A stretch of 51,317 bases of DNA from Paracoccaceae bacterium (GTDB lineage Bacteria > Pseudomonadota > Alphaproteobacteria > Rhodobacterales > Rhodobacteraceae), in NCBI GenBank assembly GCA_028875855.1, contig JAGWVA010000026.1:1-51317 (forward strand). The letters run 5' to 3'. Both the position numbers and the translations under genes were made by a program. Below the pieces are notes generated by a model. It worked only from the letters and a program-made list of their open reading frames with translations. It was not told the origin of the DNA and searched no databases. This document shows positions 17,658 to 28,364 of this stretch, one piece after another (position 1 is the stretch's first letter; the number at the start of each line of letters is the position of its first letter).

Positions 17658-18136
17658 GCCCCGCCTTCGCGCGTCTTGTCCCCGGCGACGAGGCACGGCT
17701 CGCTCATCTGACGATGGCACCGGGGCAGGACCGCTTCACCGCCGATCCGGTGACGCGGCTGGCCGGCCTGCCGCCCGATCAGGACGGCTGGGCGATCCTT
17801 TGGGAGGGCGCGGTGGCCGGGTTCATGGTGATCGACCGGGGCTACGCCGCGGCGCATGACTTCGCACGGGACGGAGAGCCCGGCCTGCGGTCGGTCCTGA
17901 TCGACGCCGGGCTTCAGGGCCGCGGCATCGGCAAGGCCGCGATGGCCGCCCTGCCCGGCTTCATGGCGCGCCACTACCCGGCGGCGCGGAGCCTCTGCCT
18001 GACGGTCAACGCACAGAACCTCGGCGCGAAGGCGGTCTATGAAAGGGCCGGCTTTGCGGATACCGGATCGCTCTATCTCGGCGGCCGGTCGGGGCCGCAA
18101 CATGTTCTGCGGATGGAGCTTGCCCGGGCGCCCTGA
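17654..18136 (+). CDS. GNAT family N-acetyltransferase
   Basis: A 160-residue protein with the GNAT core: beta4 LRSVLIDAGLQGRGIGKAAM carries the Q/R-x-x-G-x-G/A acetyl-CoA loop, followed by LCLTVNAQNLGAKAVYERAGF, the usual NxxAxxxYxxxGF helix. The apparent start is a TTG at 17654 overlapping the peptidase stop (TTGA); an internal ATG at 17714 would remove the first helix. It is probably co-translated with the peptidase. The acceptor is unknown. Confidence 0.82.
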   Translation: MSPAFARLVPGDEARLAHLTMAPGQDRFTADPVTRLAGLPPDQDGWAILWEGAVAGFMVIDRGYAAAHDFARDGEPGLRSVLIDAGLQGRGIGKAAMAALPGFMARHYPAARSLCLTVNAQNLGAKAVYERAGFADTGSLYLGGRSGPQHVLRMELARAP

Positions 18137-18149
18137 CCGCGCCGGACGA

Positions 18150-18172
18150 GCGGGGGGCTGTCTGCCCCCCGC
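18150..18172. terminator. GC hairpin, Rhodobacterales-type terminator
   Basis: GCGGGGGGC and GCCCCCCGC are perfect 9-bp arms around TGTCT, followed by ACCCCCCGAGGATATTTCC. The hairpin lies between convergent genes (GNAT and quinone oxidoreductase). A G-run/C-run hairpin followed by CCCCCGAGGATATTT is, to my knowledge, a recurring intergenic element in Rhodobacterales. A close relative is at 26705-26729. Confidence 0.7.
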
Positions 18173-18208
18173 ACCCCCCGAGGATATTTCCAGACAGAAA
18201 ATGAGCGC

Positions 18209-19189
18209 TCAGACGGTCAGGATCGTGGCGCCGGTGGTCTTGCGGGCCTCGAGCGCGCGGTGCGCCTCGGCCACCTGATCGAGCGGGAAGCGCTGGTCGA
18301 TCACGATCTTCACCGCGCCCGAGGTCACCTTGTCGAACAGGTCGCGGGCGATCTGCTGGCAATCCTCGTGCCTGGCGATATGCGTGAAGAGCGACGGCCG
18401 GGTGATCGCCAGCGAGCCCTTCGCCCCCAGAAGGCCCAGATCGACGGGCGGGATCTTGCCCGAGGACTGGCCGAAGGAAATCATCATCCCCAGGGGCCGC
18501 AGCGAGTTCAGCGAGCCCTCGAACGTGTCCTTGCCGACGGAGTCCATCACCACGTCGACACCGCGCCCGCCCGTGATCTCGCGCACCCGCTGGGCGAAAT
18601 CCTCGCGGCGGTAGTTGATCGCGTGGGTCGCGCCGTAGTCGAGCGCGAGCGCGCATTTCTCGTCCGACCCGGCGGTGCCGATCAGGTTGATCCCTTCCGA
18701 GCGCGCCCATTGGCAGGCGGTCAGCCCCACGCCCCCGGCGGCAGCGTGGAACAGCACCCAGTCGCCGCGCTTGATCGGGACGGTGCGGCGGAAGAGATAG
18801 ACCACCGTCATCCCCTTCAGCATCATCGCCGCACCTTCCTCGAAGCTGATCGCATCGGGCAACGGCACGACCTGCGCGGCGGGCATCACGCGCGCCTCGC
18901 AATAGCTGCCGGGAGGGGCCGCGGCATAGGCCGCGCGGTCGCCGGGCTTCAGGTGCGTGACGCCCTCGCCCACGGCCTCGACGATGCCCGCGGCCTCCAT
19001 TCCCATCGTCAGCGGCAGGGCGTTCGGGTAAAGCCCGGTGCGCTGGTAAACATCGATGTAGTTCAGCCCCACGGCCTTGTGGCGGATGCGGATCTGGCCC
19101 GGACCGGGTTCGCCCACCTCGCGGTCAACGATCCTGAGGGCCTCGGGTCCGCCGAAGGCCTCGATGATGACGGTTTTCGCTGTGCTCAT
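18209..19189 (-). CDS. NADPH:quinone oxidoreductase (zinc-free MDR family)
   Basis: A 326-residue medium-chain reductase. It shows GLNYIDVYQRTGLYPNALPLTMGMEAAGIVEAVGEGV at residues 40-75, the loop VLFHAAAGGVGLTACQWARSEG (AAxxGxG NADPH motif) near 145, and the C-terminal LDQVAEAHRALEARKTTGATIL. No structural zinc cysteines are seen, as expected for the Qor group. It sits 12 bp after the aldo/keto reductase gene in the same direction, so the two form an operon. Likely roles are one- or two-electron reduction of quinones or reactive carbonyls. Confidence 0.9.
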   Translation of the reverse strand: MSTAKTVIIEAFGGPEALRIVDREVGEPGPGQIRIRHKAVGLNYIDVYQRTGLYPNALPLTMGMEAAGIVEAVGEGVTHLKPGDRAAYAAAPPGSYCEARVMPAAQVVPLPDAISFEEGAAMMLKGMTVVYLFRRTVPIKRGDWVLFHAAAGGVGLTACQWARSEGINLIGTAGSDEKCALALDYGATHAINYRREDFAQRVREITGGRGVDVVMDSVGKDTFEGSLNSLRPLGMMISFGQSSGKIPPVDLGLLGAKGSLAITRPSLFTHIARHEDCQQIARDLFDKVTSGAVKIVIDQRFPLDQVAEAHRALEARKTTGATILTV

Positions 19190-19201
19190 GGTCTTCTCCC
19201 G

Positions 19202-20230
<1,029 letters not shown>

Positions 20231-20304
20231 ATGCTCCTCCGGATTGATCGATCGAGAACCTAATGCGGCCTGCCCGGGCAGACCAGTGATGCGAAAGTGG
20301 GGCC

Positions 20305-22278
20305 TCAGGGGGCGGGCGCGCGGATCGGCCCCGGCCCGGGATCGGCCACGCCAAGCGCGCGGGCCAGCCCCGACCGGATCGCGGAGGACTGGCTTGCGTC
20401 AAGCTTGAACGGGTCGATCGCCGTCCAGCCCAGCGTGACCGGCTCCTGCGTCTCGCCGGAGGCCGAGGCCAGCAAGAGCGGCCGGCGGCTCGTGCCCTCC
20501 ACGATCGTGACGCCGCTGTTCCAGAACCGCAGGACGCTGCGCCTGCCCGGCTGTCCGGACAGATCGCGCGTCAGCGTGGCCACGGGCGTGCGCCCCATAT
20601 GGGTGAGGGGCCAGGGCGCATGGCGCGCAAGCTGCCCGCGGGTGGGAAAGATCGCCCCCAGAAGCGAGTCCGTCTGGCTCGCCCGGCTTTGCCGCCAGCC
20701 ATCCGCCCTGAGCGCCGCGACGATCCCGGCCAGAGGCCGGTCGGTCTGCAGGATCATCGGCTCGCCGTAATCGCCGTCAAGCAGCACCCGCGCGGGCGGC
20801 AGGTCGGCCCCGCCACCGGCCAGCCACTCGGTCCTGTCCAGCAGGACCGGCGCCCGCGCGATGCCATAGACCTGCATCGGGCGCGGCGTGGCGGTGGCAA
20901 GATGAAGCGGCACCGCGAAAACGACAAGCACGCCGAACAGCGCCTCGAGCAAGCGCCGGGGCAGCACGATGTCCCGTCCATGCAGCAGGAAGGCGGCCGA
21001 CAGCGTGACGGCCGCGCCGAAGGTCAGGCCGGCCAGAACCTCGCTTGGCCGACCGATCAGCAGGTAGATGCGCGCGGAGGCGATCAAGGCGATCAGCAGC
21101 ACCACGGCGAGATAGACCGCCACCTTGCGCCGCCGCGCGAGCGGACGGGCCAGAAACAGCGCCCAGAGGCCGAAGACCACCGTCGCCTCGGCAATATTGC
21201 CGACGGCCGGGCTTGCGACATGGCCGGGCGGGCCAAGGCGGAAGAGCGCGCGCAAGAGCGGCTCGAACGTGGCCGAGGCGGCGGCGGCCGTCAGAACGGT
21301 TCCCGCCACGCCCCATTGACGGCGCAGCGCGAAGACAAGGATCAGCAGGCTTGCCGCGGGCACGAGGACCTGGGGATCGGCCAGCATCGACACCCCCGCC
21401 ATCCAGGCCGTCACCGTCTGGTCGCGCAGGCCCTCGAGCAGGGCGGCAATGGCGGCGTCGGACCGGATCAGGCCCGGGGCGAACAGCAGCGCGGCCAGCA
21501 GCCCCACCAGCAGGCGCAGCGTTGCAAGCACCAGAAGCCCCAGCACGAAGGTCACGAAAAGGCCGTCGCGGTTTTCCAGAACCCGCACCGCGCCCGCGGA
21601 CAGCCGGCCGGGGCGCAGGGACAGGCGCGCGACAAGAGCCCGACGCAGCCGGTCGAGCCGAGGCAGCAGGATGAAGAACGCGAGCCGCGTCGCAAACCAC
21701 GCCACCACCAGCACAACCGCGACGATCGCCATGAGCAGCATCAGCCGCGGATCGGCCAGCTGCGCCACGCGGATGCCGCGACCAAGCGCGATGGCGGGCA
21801 GGATATGCACCCCCGCCCAGGGAAAGGCCGAGGCGAGGTTGATCAGCGTGAACCGCAGCGGCGGCATCCCCGCCATCGCGGCAATCGCCGGCACCACAGC
21901 TTTTGCACCGGGGATGAAGCGCACGATGACGATGCTCATCGCGCCGTAGCGGGCAAAGAACGCCTCGCCCTGCGCCAGCACCTGCGGGTAGCGGCTGAAC
22001 GGCCAGAGGCCGCGGATGCGCTGGTCGTAATGCCAGCCGAACCAGTAGGACAGCGCGTCGCCCGCAACCGATCCGGCCACGGTCGCAAGGAAGATCGGCC
22101 AGAACGGCAGGCTGCCCACGCCGATCAGCGTCCCCGCCCCCACCAGCACCGTGGTCGAGGGCACGAACAGCCCGACGATCAGCAGCGCCTCGCCGAAGGC
22201 CACCGCGAAGCAGATGACCAGCGCCAGCGCAGGATGCGCCGACAGCAGGCCGACGAGAGAATTCAGAAGCTGCGTCAT
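20305..22278 (-). CDS. DedA / PAP2-like / LssY-type membrane fusion protein
   Basis: A 657-residue polytopic protein in three parts. Residues 1-190 are a DedA (SNARE-associated) domain with FGEALLIVGLFVPSTTVLVGAG, the SYWFGWHYDQRI loop and ARYGAMSIVIVRFIPGAKAVVPAIAAMAG, a lipid-scramblase-like family. The middle resembles PAP2 lipid phosphatases, but the signature reads ARIYLLIGRPSEVLAG where SRxxxxxHxxxD is normal, and no PSGH is present (SPAVGNIAEAT at that place). This part is therefore probably inactive. About 200 C-terminal residues (MQVYGIARAPVLLDRTEW onward) match the LssY C-terminal domain. I used the ATG at 22278; one at 22299 is also possible. Confidence 0.82.
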   Translation of the reverse strand: MTQLLNSLVGLLSAHPALALVICFAVAFGEALLIVGLFVPSTTVLVGAGTLIGVGSLPFWPIFLATVAGSVAGDALSYWFGWHYDQRIRGLWPFSRYPQVLAQGEAFFARYGAMSIVIVRFIPGAKAVVPAIAAMAGMPPLRFTLINLASAFPWAGVHILPAIALGRGIRVAQLADPRLMLLMAIVAVVLVVAWFATRLAFFILLPRLDRLRRALVARLSLRPGRLSAGAVRVLENRDGLFVTFVLGLLVLATLRLLVGLLAALLFAPGLIRSDAAIAALLEGLRDQTVTAWMAGVSMLADPQVLVPAASLLILVFALRRQWGVAGTVLTAAAASATFEPLLRALFRLGPPGHVASPAVGNIAEATVVFGLWALFLARPLARRRKVAVYLAVVLLIALIASARIYLLIGRPSEVLAGLTFGAAVTLSAAFLLHGRDIVLPRRLLEALFGVLVVFAVPLHLATATPRPMQVYGIARAPVLLDRTEWLAGGGADLPPARVLLDGDYGEPMILQTDRPLAGIVAALRADGWRQSRASQTDSLLGAIFPTRGQLARHAPWPLTHMGRTPVATLTRDLSGQPGRRSVLRFWNSGVTIVEGTSRRPLLLASASGETQEPVTLGWTAIDPFKLDASQSSAIRSGLARALGVADPGPGPIRAPAP

Positions 22279-22418
22279 CGCCCGCGAGCATTCCGGCAAA
22301 TGGCCCGTGCTGGCAAGGGCGGGCAGCGGCTTTCGCCCCTCTTGCGCGCATCACATCGCCGGCAGACCGTGCAGAGCGAAGACAACCCTGCGAAGACCCG
22401 ATGCAGACCGCGCACAAA

Positions 22419-22482
22419 GCGTCACAAAACCTATACAAAAGCATTGCAGGGCTGTAATCTCCCAACCCTAGGGAGTGATAAT
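22419..22482 (+). promoter_or_regulatory. Candidate PhoB box and promoter upstream of ugpB
   Basis: Seven-base units GCGTCAC (22419), CCTATAC (22430), GCATTGC (22441) and CTGTAAT (22452) recur every 11 bp with A-rich linkers. This is the geometry of PhoB boxes (CTGTCAT-like 7-mers with 4-bp spacers). CTGTAAT differs from consensus by one base; the middle units are poor. GATAAT at 22477-22482 would be a -10, 18 bp after the last unit. Control of ugp genes by phosphate starvation is established in other bacteria. Confidence 0.5.
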
Positions 22483-22507
22483 CCATAATCCAACCGGAGG
22501 ATCCGCC

Positions 22508-23833
22508 ATGATGCGGAAAGTTTTGCTTGGCGCCCTGATGCTTGGGACGTCGATGACCGCTGCGCAGGCCCGCACGACCATTACCTGGTGGCACGCCATG
22601 GGCGGCGAACTGGGCCAGAAGCTCGACCAGATCGTGGCCGACTACAACAAGAGCCAGGACAAATACACGGTCGTTGCGACCTACAAGGGCTCCTATCCCG
22701 AGACGATGACGGCGGCGATCGCGGCCTTCCGCGCGCACAAGCAGCCCGACATCGTGCAGGTCTTCGAGGTCGGCACCGGCACGATGATGGCCGCCAAGGG
22801 CGCCGTCTATCCGGTCTACAAGCTGATGAAGGACGCGGGCGAGCCGTTCGATCCGAAGGGCTTCCTGTCGGCGGTGGTCGGCTACTACACCGACACGCAG
22901 GGCAACATGCTGTCGATGCCGTTCAACAGCTCGACCCCGATCCTGTATTACAACAAGGACATCTTCAAGAAGGCCGGGCTCGATCCGAATCAGCCGCCCA
23001 AGACCTGGCGCGAACTGGAAGCCGACTCGAAGAAGATCATCGCCTCGGGCGCGGCCAAGTGCGGCTTCACCTCGGGCTGGATCAGCTGGGTTCAGGCCGA
23101 GAACTTCTCGGCGTGGCACAACCAGCCCATCGGCACGATGGAGAACGGCTTCGGCGGTCTTGGCGCCCGTCTCGTCTTTGGCAAGGACAAGGCGCTGGTT
23201 CAGCACTGGACCAACCTCGCGAAGTGGCAGAAGGACGGCGTGTTCCAGTATGGCGGCCCGGTGGGCGGCAACGACGCCCCGCCCAAGTTCTACTCGGGCG
23301 AATGCGCGATCTACATGAACTCCTCGGCCAGCCGCGCGGGCGTGCTGATCAACACCAAGGGCAAGTTCGAGGTCGGCTACGGCATGCTGCCCTACTACGC
23401 CGACGTGAAGGGCGCCCCGCAGAACACCATCATCGGCGGCGCGACGCTGTGGGTTCTGGCCGGGCATGACAAGGCCGAATACAAGGGCGTGGCCAACTTC
23501 CTGAACTACCTCGCCTCGGCGCCGGTTCAGGCCGACTGGTCGCAATTCTCGGGCTACCTGCCGATCACGCAGGCCGCCTATGAACTGGGCCAGAAGCAGG
23601 GCTATTACGCCAAGAACCCGGGTTCGGACGTGGGCATCAAGGAAATCACCCTGAACACCCCGACCGCGAATTCGAAGGGTCTGCGCTTCGGCAACTACGT
23701 GCAGGTGCGCGACATCATCGACCAGGAGTTCCAGAAGCTGCTGGCCGGCAAGCAGGACGCGCAGCAGGCGCTCGACAACATCGACAGCCGCGGCAACAAG
23801 CTGATCGCCGAGTTCGAGGCTGCCAACAAGTAA
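22508..23833 (+). CDS. ugpB: sn-Glycerol-3-phosphate ABC transporter, periplasmic binding protein
   Basis: A 441-residue binding protein. A signal peptide ([21 protein letters not shown]) precedes the conserved mature start [69 protein letters not shown] and [18 protein letters not shown] are UgpB-type ligand-binding blocks; the WWHAMGG and Trp/Ser positions match the G3P site known for E. coli UgpB. The ATG at 22508 follows GGAGG. It is the first gene of ugpBAEC. The glycerophosphodiesterase ugpQ is not adjacent. A hairpin after the stop probably limits read-through to the permeases. Confidence 0.93.
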   Translation: MMRKVLLGALMLGTSMTAAQARTTITWWHAMGGELGQKLDQIVADYNKSQDKYTVVATYKGSYPETMTAAIAAFRAHKQPDIVQVFEVGTGTMMAAKGAVYPVYKLMKDAGEPFDPKGFLSAVVGYYTDTQGNMLSMPFNSSTPILYYNKDIFKKAGLDPNQPPKTWRELEADSKKIIASGAAKCGFTSGWISWVQAENFSAWHNQPIGTMENGFGGLGARLVFGKDKALVQHWTNLAKWQKDGVFQYGGPVGGNDAPPKFYSGECAIYMNSSASRAGVLINTKGKFEVGYGMLPYYADVKGAPQNTIIGGATLWVLAGHDKAEYKGVANFLNYLASAPVQADWSQFSGYLPITQAAYELGQKQGYYAKNPGSDVGIKEITLNTPTANSKGLRFGNYVQVRDIIDQEFQKLLAGKQDAQQALDNIDSRGNKLIAEFEAANK

Positions 23834-23850
23834 GGTGCCCCGCACCCCTG

Positions 23851-23875
23851 AAGCCCGCGCCCTCCGCGCGGGCTT
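23851..23875 (+). terminator. Intra-operon hairpin between ugpB and ugpA
   Basis: AAGCCCGCG and CGCGGGCTT form 9-bp arms with a 7-base loop, then TTTCC. It looks like a partial terminator or mRNA-stabilising hairpin of the kind that makes binding-protein mRNA more abundant than permease mRNA. Confidence 0.7.
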
Positions 23876-23901
23876 TTCCTGTCCTTGAAAGCCGCGAGCC
23901 G

Positions 23902-24780
23902 ATGAAGCGCACCCTGTTTCGCCAAAGGGCCCTTGCCTATCTCCTGATCGCACCGCAGCTGGCTGTGACGGCGATCTTCTTCCTCTGGCCAACCGGCCAG
24001 GCCATCGTCCAGAGCTTCCAGCAAGAGGACGCCTTCGGCCTGCATACCTCATGGGTCGGCCTTGCAAACTACCGCGCGCTGTTCAGCGACCCGACCTATA
24101 TCCAGGCGCTCGGGGTCACGGTGGTCTTTACCGTCGCCGTGACGCTCTCGGCGCTGGTCGTGGCGCTGCTGCTGGCGCTCGCGGTGGATCGGCTGGTGCG
24201 CTCGGCCACGGTCTACACGACGCTGCTGGTCTGGCCCTACGCGGTGGCGCCTGCCGTAGTGGGCGTGCTCTGGTGGTTCCTGTTCAACCCCACCATCGGG
24301 CCCCTGCCCTACGTGCTGGAACAGATGGGCTACCAGTGGGACCATTCGCTTCACGGCACCGATGCGATGATCCTCGTCGTCATCGCCGCCGCCTGGCCGC
24401 AGGTCTCCTACAACTTCCTGTTCTTCGTCGCGGGGCTTCAGTCGATCCCCGCCTCGATGCGCGAGGCGGCGGCCATCGACGGCGCGGGGCCGGCCAAGCG
24501 GTTCTTCACGATCACGCTGCCGCTTCTGTCGCCGACCACGTTCTTTCTTGCCGTGGTGAACCTCGTCTATGCGATGTTCAACACCTTCCCGGTGATCCAC
24601 GCCACCACGCAGGGCGGCCCCGCCGGGGCGACCGACATCCTTGTCTTCAAGGTCTATCAGGACGGGTTCGTCGCCCTCAACCTCGGGTCTTCGGCCGCGC
24701 AATCGGTCGTGCTGCTGGTCATCGTCATCGCGCTTACCGCCATCCAGTTCGGCTGGATGGAGCGGCGCGTGCAGTATTGA
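23902..24780 (+). CDS. ugpA: sn-Glycerol-3-phosphate ABC transporter permease
   Basis: A 292-residue MalF-type permease with six membrane spans. The first is at about residues 13-33 ([21 protein letters not shown]). The ABC-contact EAA loop reads [22 protein letters not shown] near residue 190, and the C-terminus is [31 protein letters not shown] is a standard opening loop for this group. It pairs with the permease starting 10 bp downstream. The ribosome-binding site is weak, in keeping with the hairpin-limited expression after ugpB. Confidence 0.93.
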   Translation: MKRTLFRQRALAYLLIAPQLAVTAIFFLWPTGQAIVQSFQQEDAFGLHTSWVGLANYRALFSDPTYIQALGVTVVFTVAVTLSALVVALLLALAVDRLVRSATVYTTLLVWPYAVAPAVVGVLWWFLFNPTIGPLPYVLEQMGYQWDHSLHGTDAMILVVIAAAWPQVSYNFLFFVAGLQSIPASMREAAAIDGAGPAKRFFTITLPLLSPTTFFLAVVNLVYAMFNTFPVIHATTQGGPAGATDILVFKVYQDGFVALNLGSSAAQSVVLLVIVIALTAIQFGWMERRVQY

Positions 24781-24790
24781 GGGGGAGGCA

Positions 24791-25639
24791 ATGGTCGAGA
24801 ACCGCCCGCTTCTGAACATCCTTGCCCATGTCGTGCTGATCCTCGGCGTGGCGATCGTGGCCTTTCCGATCTACGTGGCCTTCATCGCCTCGACCCACGG
24901 GCCGACCGACTTCCTGTCGGGGCTGATCCCGCTCGGGCCGGGGCACAACATCGTGCCCACCTACAAGACGATGCTGACGAACGGCATGGCCTCGGCAGGG
25001 ATGCCGCCGCTCTGGCTGCAGATGGGCAATTCGCTGATCATGGCGCTGTCGATCTCGATCGGGAAGATCGCCATCTCGATCATCTCGGCCTTTGCCATCG
25101 TCTATTTCCGCTTCCCCGGCCGGTCGGTCGCCTTCTGGCTGATCTTCGTCACCCTGATGATGCCGGTCGAGGTGCGCATCCTTCCCACCTACAAGGTGGT
25201 GGCCGACCTCGGGATGCTGAACACCTACGCGGGGCTGACCATTCCGCTGATCGCCTCGGCCACGGCGACGTTCCTGTTCCGGCAGGTCTTCCTGACGATC
25301 CCCGACGAGTTGATGGAGGCCGCCCGGATCGACGGCGCGGGGCCGATGAAATTCTTCTGGGACATCCTGCTGCCGATGTCGCGCAACAACATCGCGGCGC
25401 TGTTCGTGATCCTGTTCATCTACGGCTGGAACCAGTATCTCTGGCCGCTCGTGGTGACGACGGACACGTCGCATTACACCATCGTCATGGGCATCAAGCG
25501 GATGGCCGACGTAACGGATGCCCAGCCGCAGTGGAACTACATCATGGCAACCGCGATCCTTGCCATGCTGCCGCCGGTGCTGGTGGTGATCTTCATGCAA
25601 AAGCTCTTCGTGAAGGGCTTGATCGAGACGGAGAAGTGA
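24791..25639 (+). CDS. ugpE: sn-Glycerol-3-phosphate ABC transporter permease
   Basis: A 282-residue MalG-type permease with six spans. The start ATG at 24791 follows GGGGGAGG. Family marks are PIYVAFIASTHGPTDFLSGLIPLGPG, the EAA loop EAARIDGAGPMKFFWDILLPMSRNN and the end MQKLFVKGLIETEK. NQYLWPLVVTTDTSHYTIVMGIKRM is characteristic of UgpE. It forms the membrane dimer with UgpA; its TGA directly abuts the ATG of ugpC. Confidence 0.93.
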   Translation: MVENRPLLNILAHVVLILGVAIVAFPIYVAFIASTHGPTDFLSGLIPLGPGHNIVPTYKTMLTNGMASAGMPPLWLQMGNSLIMALSISIGKIAISIISAFAIVYFRFPGRSVAFWLIFVTLMMPVEVRILPTYKVVADLGMLNTYAGLTIPLIASATATFLFRQVFLTIPDELMEAARIDGAGPMKFFWDILLPMSRNNIAALFVILFIYGWNQYLWPLVVTTDTSHYTIVMGIKRMADVTDAQPQWNYIMATAILAMLPPVLVVIFMQKLFVKGLIETEK

Positions 25640-26695
25640 ATGGCCGCGATCACGCTTGAGGGCGTCGGCAAGACCTATGCCGGGGGCGTCGATGCCCTGC
25701 CCTCCATCGACCTGAACATAGCCGACGGCGAATTCGTCGTGCTGGTCGGCCCCTCGGGCTGCGGCAAGTCCACGCTGTTGCGCATGATCGCAGGGCTGGA
25801 ATCCGTCACGCGCGGCACGATCCGCATCGGCGAGCGAGTGGTGAACACCGTCGAACCGGCGGAACGCGACATCGCCATGGTGTTCCAGAACTACGCGCTT
25901 TACCCCCATATGACGGTGCGCCAGAACCTTGCCTACGGGCTGAAGAACCGCAAGATGGCCAAGGACGAGATCGCCCGCCGCGTGGACGAGGCGGCGAAGA
26001 TCCTCGAGATCGGCCCCTATCTCGACCGCAAGCCCAAGGCGCTGTCGGGCGGCCAGCGCCAGCGCGTCGCCATGGGCCGCGCCATCGTGCGCGAACCCGC
26101 GGCCTTCCTGTTCGACGAGCCGCTCTCGAACCTCGACGCGAAGCTGCGCGTGCAGATGCGCGGCGAGATCAAGCAATTGCAGGCGCGCCTTGGCACGACC
26201 TCGATCTACGTCACGCACGACCAGCTCGAGGCGATGACGCTGGCGCATCGGCTGGTGGTGCTGAACGCGGGCCGGATCGAACAGGTCGGCACGCCGCTCG
26301 AGGTCTATCGCAAGCCCGCATCGACCTTCGTCGCGGCCTTCATCGGCTCGCCCGCCATGAGCCTTCTGACAGCCGAGGCCGCAGGCGGCGTGGCGCGGCT
26401 GGGCGATGCGACGCTCGCCCTGCCCGCCGACGTGACCGCCATAGGCGAGGTCGTCCTTGGCCTGCGCCCCGAAGACCTGACCCCTGTACCCGCGGGGACC
26501 GAAGGCGCGATCCCGATGACGGTCAGCTACATCGAGGAGCTAGGCGCGCAGCGCCTGATCCATGGCCAGACGGCAGGGCAAGGCATCGTCTGCGCCGTAC
26601 CGTCGGATGTCGAGGTGGGCGCGTCGCTCGCCGTCCTGCCGTCTTCGGGCGCGCTGCATGTGTTCGACGCAAAAAGCGGGCGGCGGGTGAACTGA
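25640..26695 (+). CDS. ugpC: sn-Glycerol-3-phosphate ABC transporter ATP-binding protein
   Basis: A 351-residue MalK/UgpC-type ATPase. Walker A is GPSGCGKST near residue 37, the Q-loop [16 protein letters not shown], the signature [19 protein letters not shown], Walker [13 protein letters not shown] and the switch His VTHDQ. A C-terminal TOBE region (residues ~235-351, [11 protein letters not shown]) completes it. It drives import by UgpAE. It ends the operon, with two GC hairpins between it and the convergent xseA. Confidence 0.93.
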   Translation: MAAITLEGVGKTYAGGVDALPSIDLNIADGEFVVLVGPSGCGKSTLLRMIAGLESVTRGTIRIGERVVNTVEPAERDIAMVFQNYALYPHMTVRQNLAYGLKNRKMAKDEIARRVDEAAKILEIGPYLDRKPKALSGGQRQRVAMGRAIVREPAAFLFDEPLSNLDAKLRVQMRGEIKQLQARLGTTSIYVTHDQLEAMTLAHRLVVLNAGRIEQVGTPLEVYRKPASTFVAAFIGSPAMSLLTAEAAGGVARLGDATLALPADVTAIGEVVLGLRPEDLTPVPAGTEGAIPMTVSYIEELGAQRLIHGQTAGQGIVCAVPSDVEVGASLAVLPSSGALHVFDAKSGRRVN

Positions 26696-26704
26696 GCCTG
26701 GACC

Positions 26705-26755
26705 TGCCGGGGGTTGTCTGCCCCCGGCACGGCGACGCCCGCCCCACGGGGGCGG
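26705..26755. terminator. Two GC hairpins between convergent ugpC and xseA
   Basis: TGCCGGGGG/CCCCCGGCA (26705-26713 and 26721-26729, loop TTGTCTG) resembles the hairpin at 18150. A second hairpin, CCGCCCC/GGGGCGG with loop ACG (26739-26755), directly follows. Together they probably end transcription from both sides. Confidence 0.68.
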
Positions 26756-26758
26756 GGC

Positions 26759-28297
26759 TCAGAACAGGCTGCCCTGTGTGGGCGGATCGTCGGGCCGGCT
26801 CTTGCGGGCGGGCCGCGCGCCAAGAGTCAGGCGGCCGTCCTGGAATTCGATCTCCAGCGCGGCGGCGCCTTCGGCGGCGGCTTTGGTCGTGACGACCGCG
26901 CCGTCCGCCCGCACAACGGCAAAGCCGCGCTTGAGCGTTTCGGTGTAGCCCATCGTCTGCCGCATCCGGTCCAGCGCATCGAGCCGCGCGCGCCAGCCTT
27001 CGGTCTGCGCCTGCGCGGCGCGGGCAAGGCGGGCGCTCAGGCGGTCGAACTCGGCCCTGTTGCGGCGGGTGTCGCGGGCCAGCGCCTCGGGTTGCAGCCG
27101 GGCGGAAAGCCGGTCGAGGTCGCGCCGCGCCAGCGCAACGGGCCGGGTCAGCGCAGGCGTCAGCCGGTCGGCCCGTGCGGTCAGCCGTTCGCGCAGCCGC
27201 GCGGTCAGCATCTCGAGCACCTGAGGCCGGATATGGGTCGCCACCTCGGTGAAGCGCGCGCGCTTGCGCACCGTCGCCTGCATCAGCGCCGAGGAGAGCC
27301 GCGCGGCGACGATATCGAGCGACTGCTGCGCCGAAGCCGTCAGCATCTCGGGCCGTGGCAGGGCGCGCGAAAGATCGGCCAGACGCTGGCCGCGACGGGT
27401 GAACCCCTGCCCCAGAGCATGGCTTTGACGCGCCGCCAAGGCGTCGAGCGCGGCGATCAGGTCCATCCGCACCGGCACCGCGAGTTCCGCCGCCGCCGTG
27501 GGCGTGGGCGCGCGCAGGTCCGAGGCATAGTCGATCAGCGTCGTATCCGTCTCGTGTCCCACCGCCGAGATCAGCGGAATGGCAGACCCCGCGGCGGCGC
27601 GGGCCACGATTTCCTCGTTGAACCCCCAGAGGTCTTCCAGACTGCCGCCGCCCCGCGCGACGATCAGCACATCGGGGCGCGGGATCGGACCGCCGGGGGC
27701 AATCGCGTTGAAGCCCCGGATCGCGGCGGCCACCTCGGGGGCGCAGCGCTCGCCCTGCACGGCCACGGGCCAGATCAGCACATGGCGGGGAAAGCGGTCG
27801 CGCAGCCGGTGCAGGATGTCGCGGATCACCGCGCCCGAGGGCGAGGTGATGACCCCGATCACCTCGGGCAGGTAGGGGATCTTCTTCTTGCGTTCGGGCG
27901 CAAACAGACCTTCGGCCGCCAGCATCGCCTTGCGCTTTTCCAGCATCGCCATCAGCGCGCCTGCCCCGGCGGGGGCGATGTCATCCACGATGAGCTGGTA
28001 TTTCGACTGGCCGGGAAAGGTCGTCATGCGGCCCGTGGCGATGACCTCCATCCCCTCTTCGGGGCGTGCGGTCAGGCGCGCGGCCTGCCCCTTCCACGTC
28101 ACGGCGGCGATCACCGCGCGGTCGTCCTTCAGGTCGAAATAGAGATGCCCCGAGGCCGGCCGAGACACGCGGCCGATCTCGCCGCGCACACGGACATGGC
28201 CAAATTCCCCCTCGATCACGCGCTTCACGGCACCGGACAGCTCCGAGACGGTAAATTCCGGGGCGTTCCCCGGCGCGGTTTCGATGAGATCGGACAT
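26759..28297 (-). CDS. xseA: Exodeoxyribonuclease VII large subunit
   Basis: A 512-residue protein. It has an N-terminal OB domain ([29 protein letters not shown]), the catalytic region with [37 protein letters not shown] and [15 protein letters not shown], then [26 protein letters not shown], and a long coiled-coil C-terminal half. With the small subunit XseB (not in the window) it degrades single-stranded DNA to oligonucleotides. The ATG at 28297 gives the family N-terminus; the frame stays open further upstream but runs antisense to purD. It diverges from purD across 67 bp. Confidence 0.94.
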   Translation of the reverse strand: MSDLIETAPGNAPEFTVSELSGAVKRVIEGEFGHVRVRGEIGRVSRPASGHLYFDLKDDRAVIAAVTWKGQAARLTARPEEGMEVIATGRMTTFPGQSKYQLIVDDIAPAGAGALMAMLEKRKAMLAAEGLFAPERKKKIPYLPEVIGVITSPSGAVIRDILHRLRDRFPRHVLIWPVAVQGERCAPEVAAAIRGFNAIAPGGPIPRPDVLIVARGGGSLEDLWGFNEEIVARAAAGSAIPLISAVGHETDTTLIDYASDLRAPTPTAAAELAVPVRMDLIAALDALAARQSHALGQGFTRRGQRLADLSRALPRPEMLTASAQQSLDIVAARLSSALMQATVRKRARFTEVATHIRPQVLEMLTARLRERLTARADRLTPALTRPVALARRDLDRLSARLQPEALARDTRRNRAEFDRLSARLARAAQAQTEGWRARLDALDRMRQTMGYTETLKRGFAVVRADGAVVTTKAAAEGAAALEIEFQDGRLTLGARPARKSRPDDPPTQGSLF

Positions 28298-28364
28298 GGC
28301 AGCTCGCTTGTGATCGCCTGACCGAGACCTTAGAACGCGTCCGACACAAGGGAAAGGGCGGGCC

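Noticed and set aside
20777-24067. 1096-codon minus-strand frame spanning the DedA fusion gene and ugpB
   Set aside because: It crosses an intergenic region and runs antisense to ugpB and out of frame with the DedA fusion gene. No recognisable domain.
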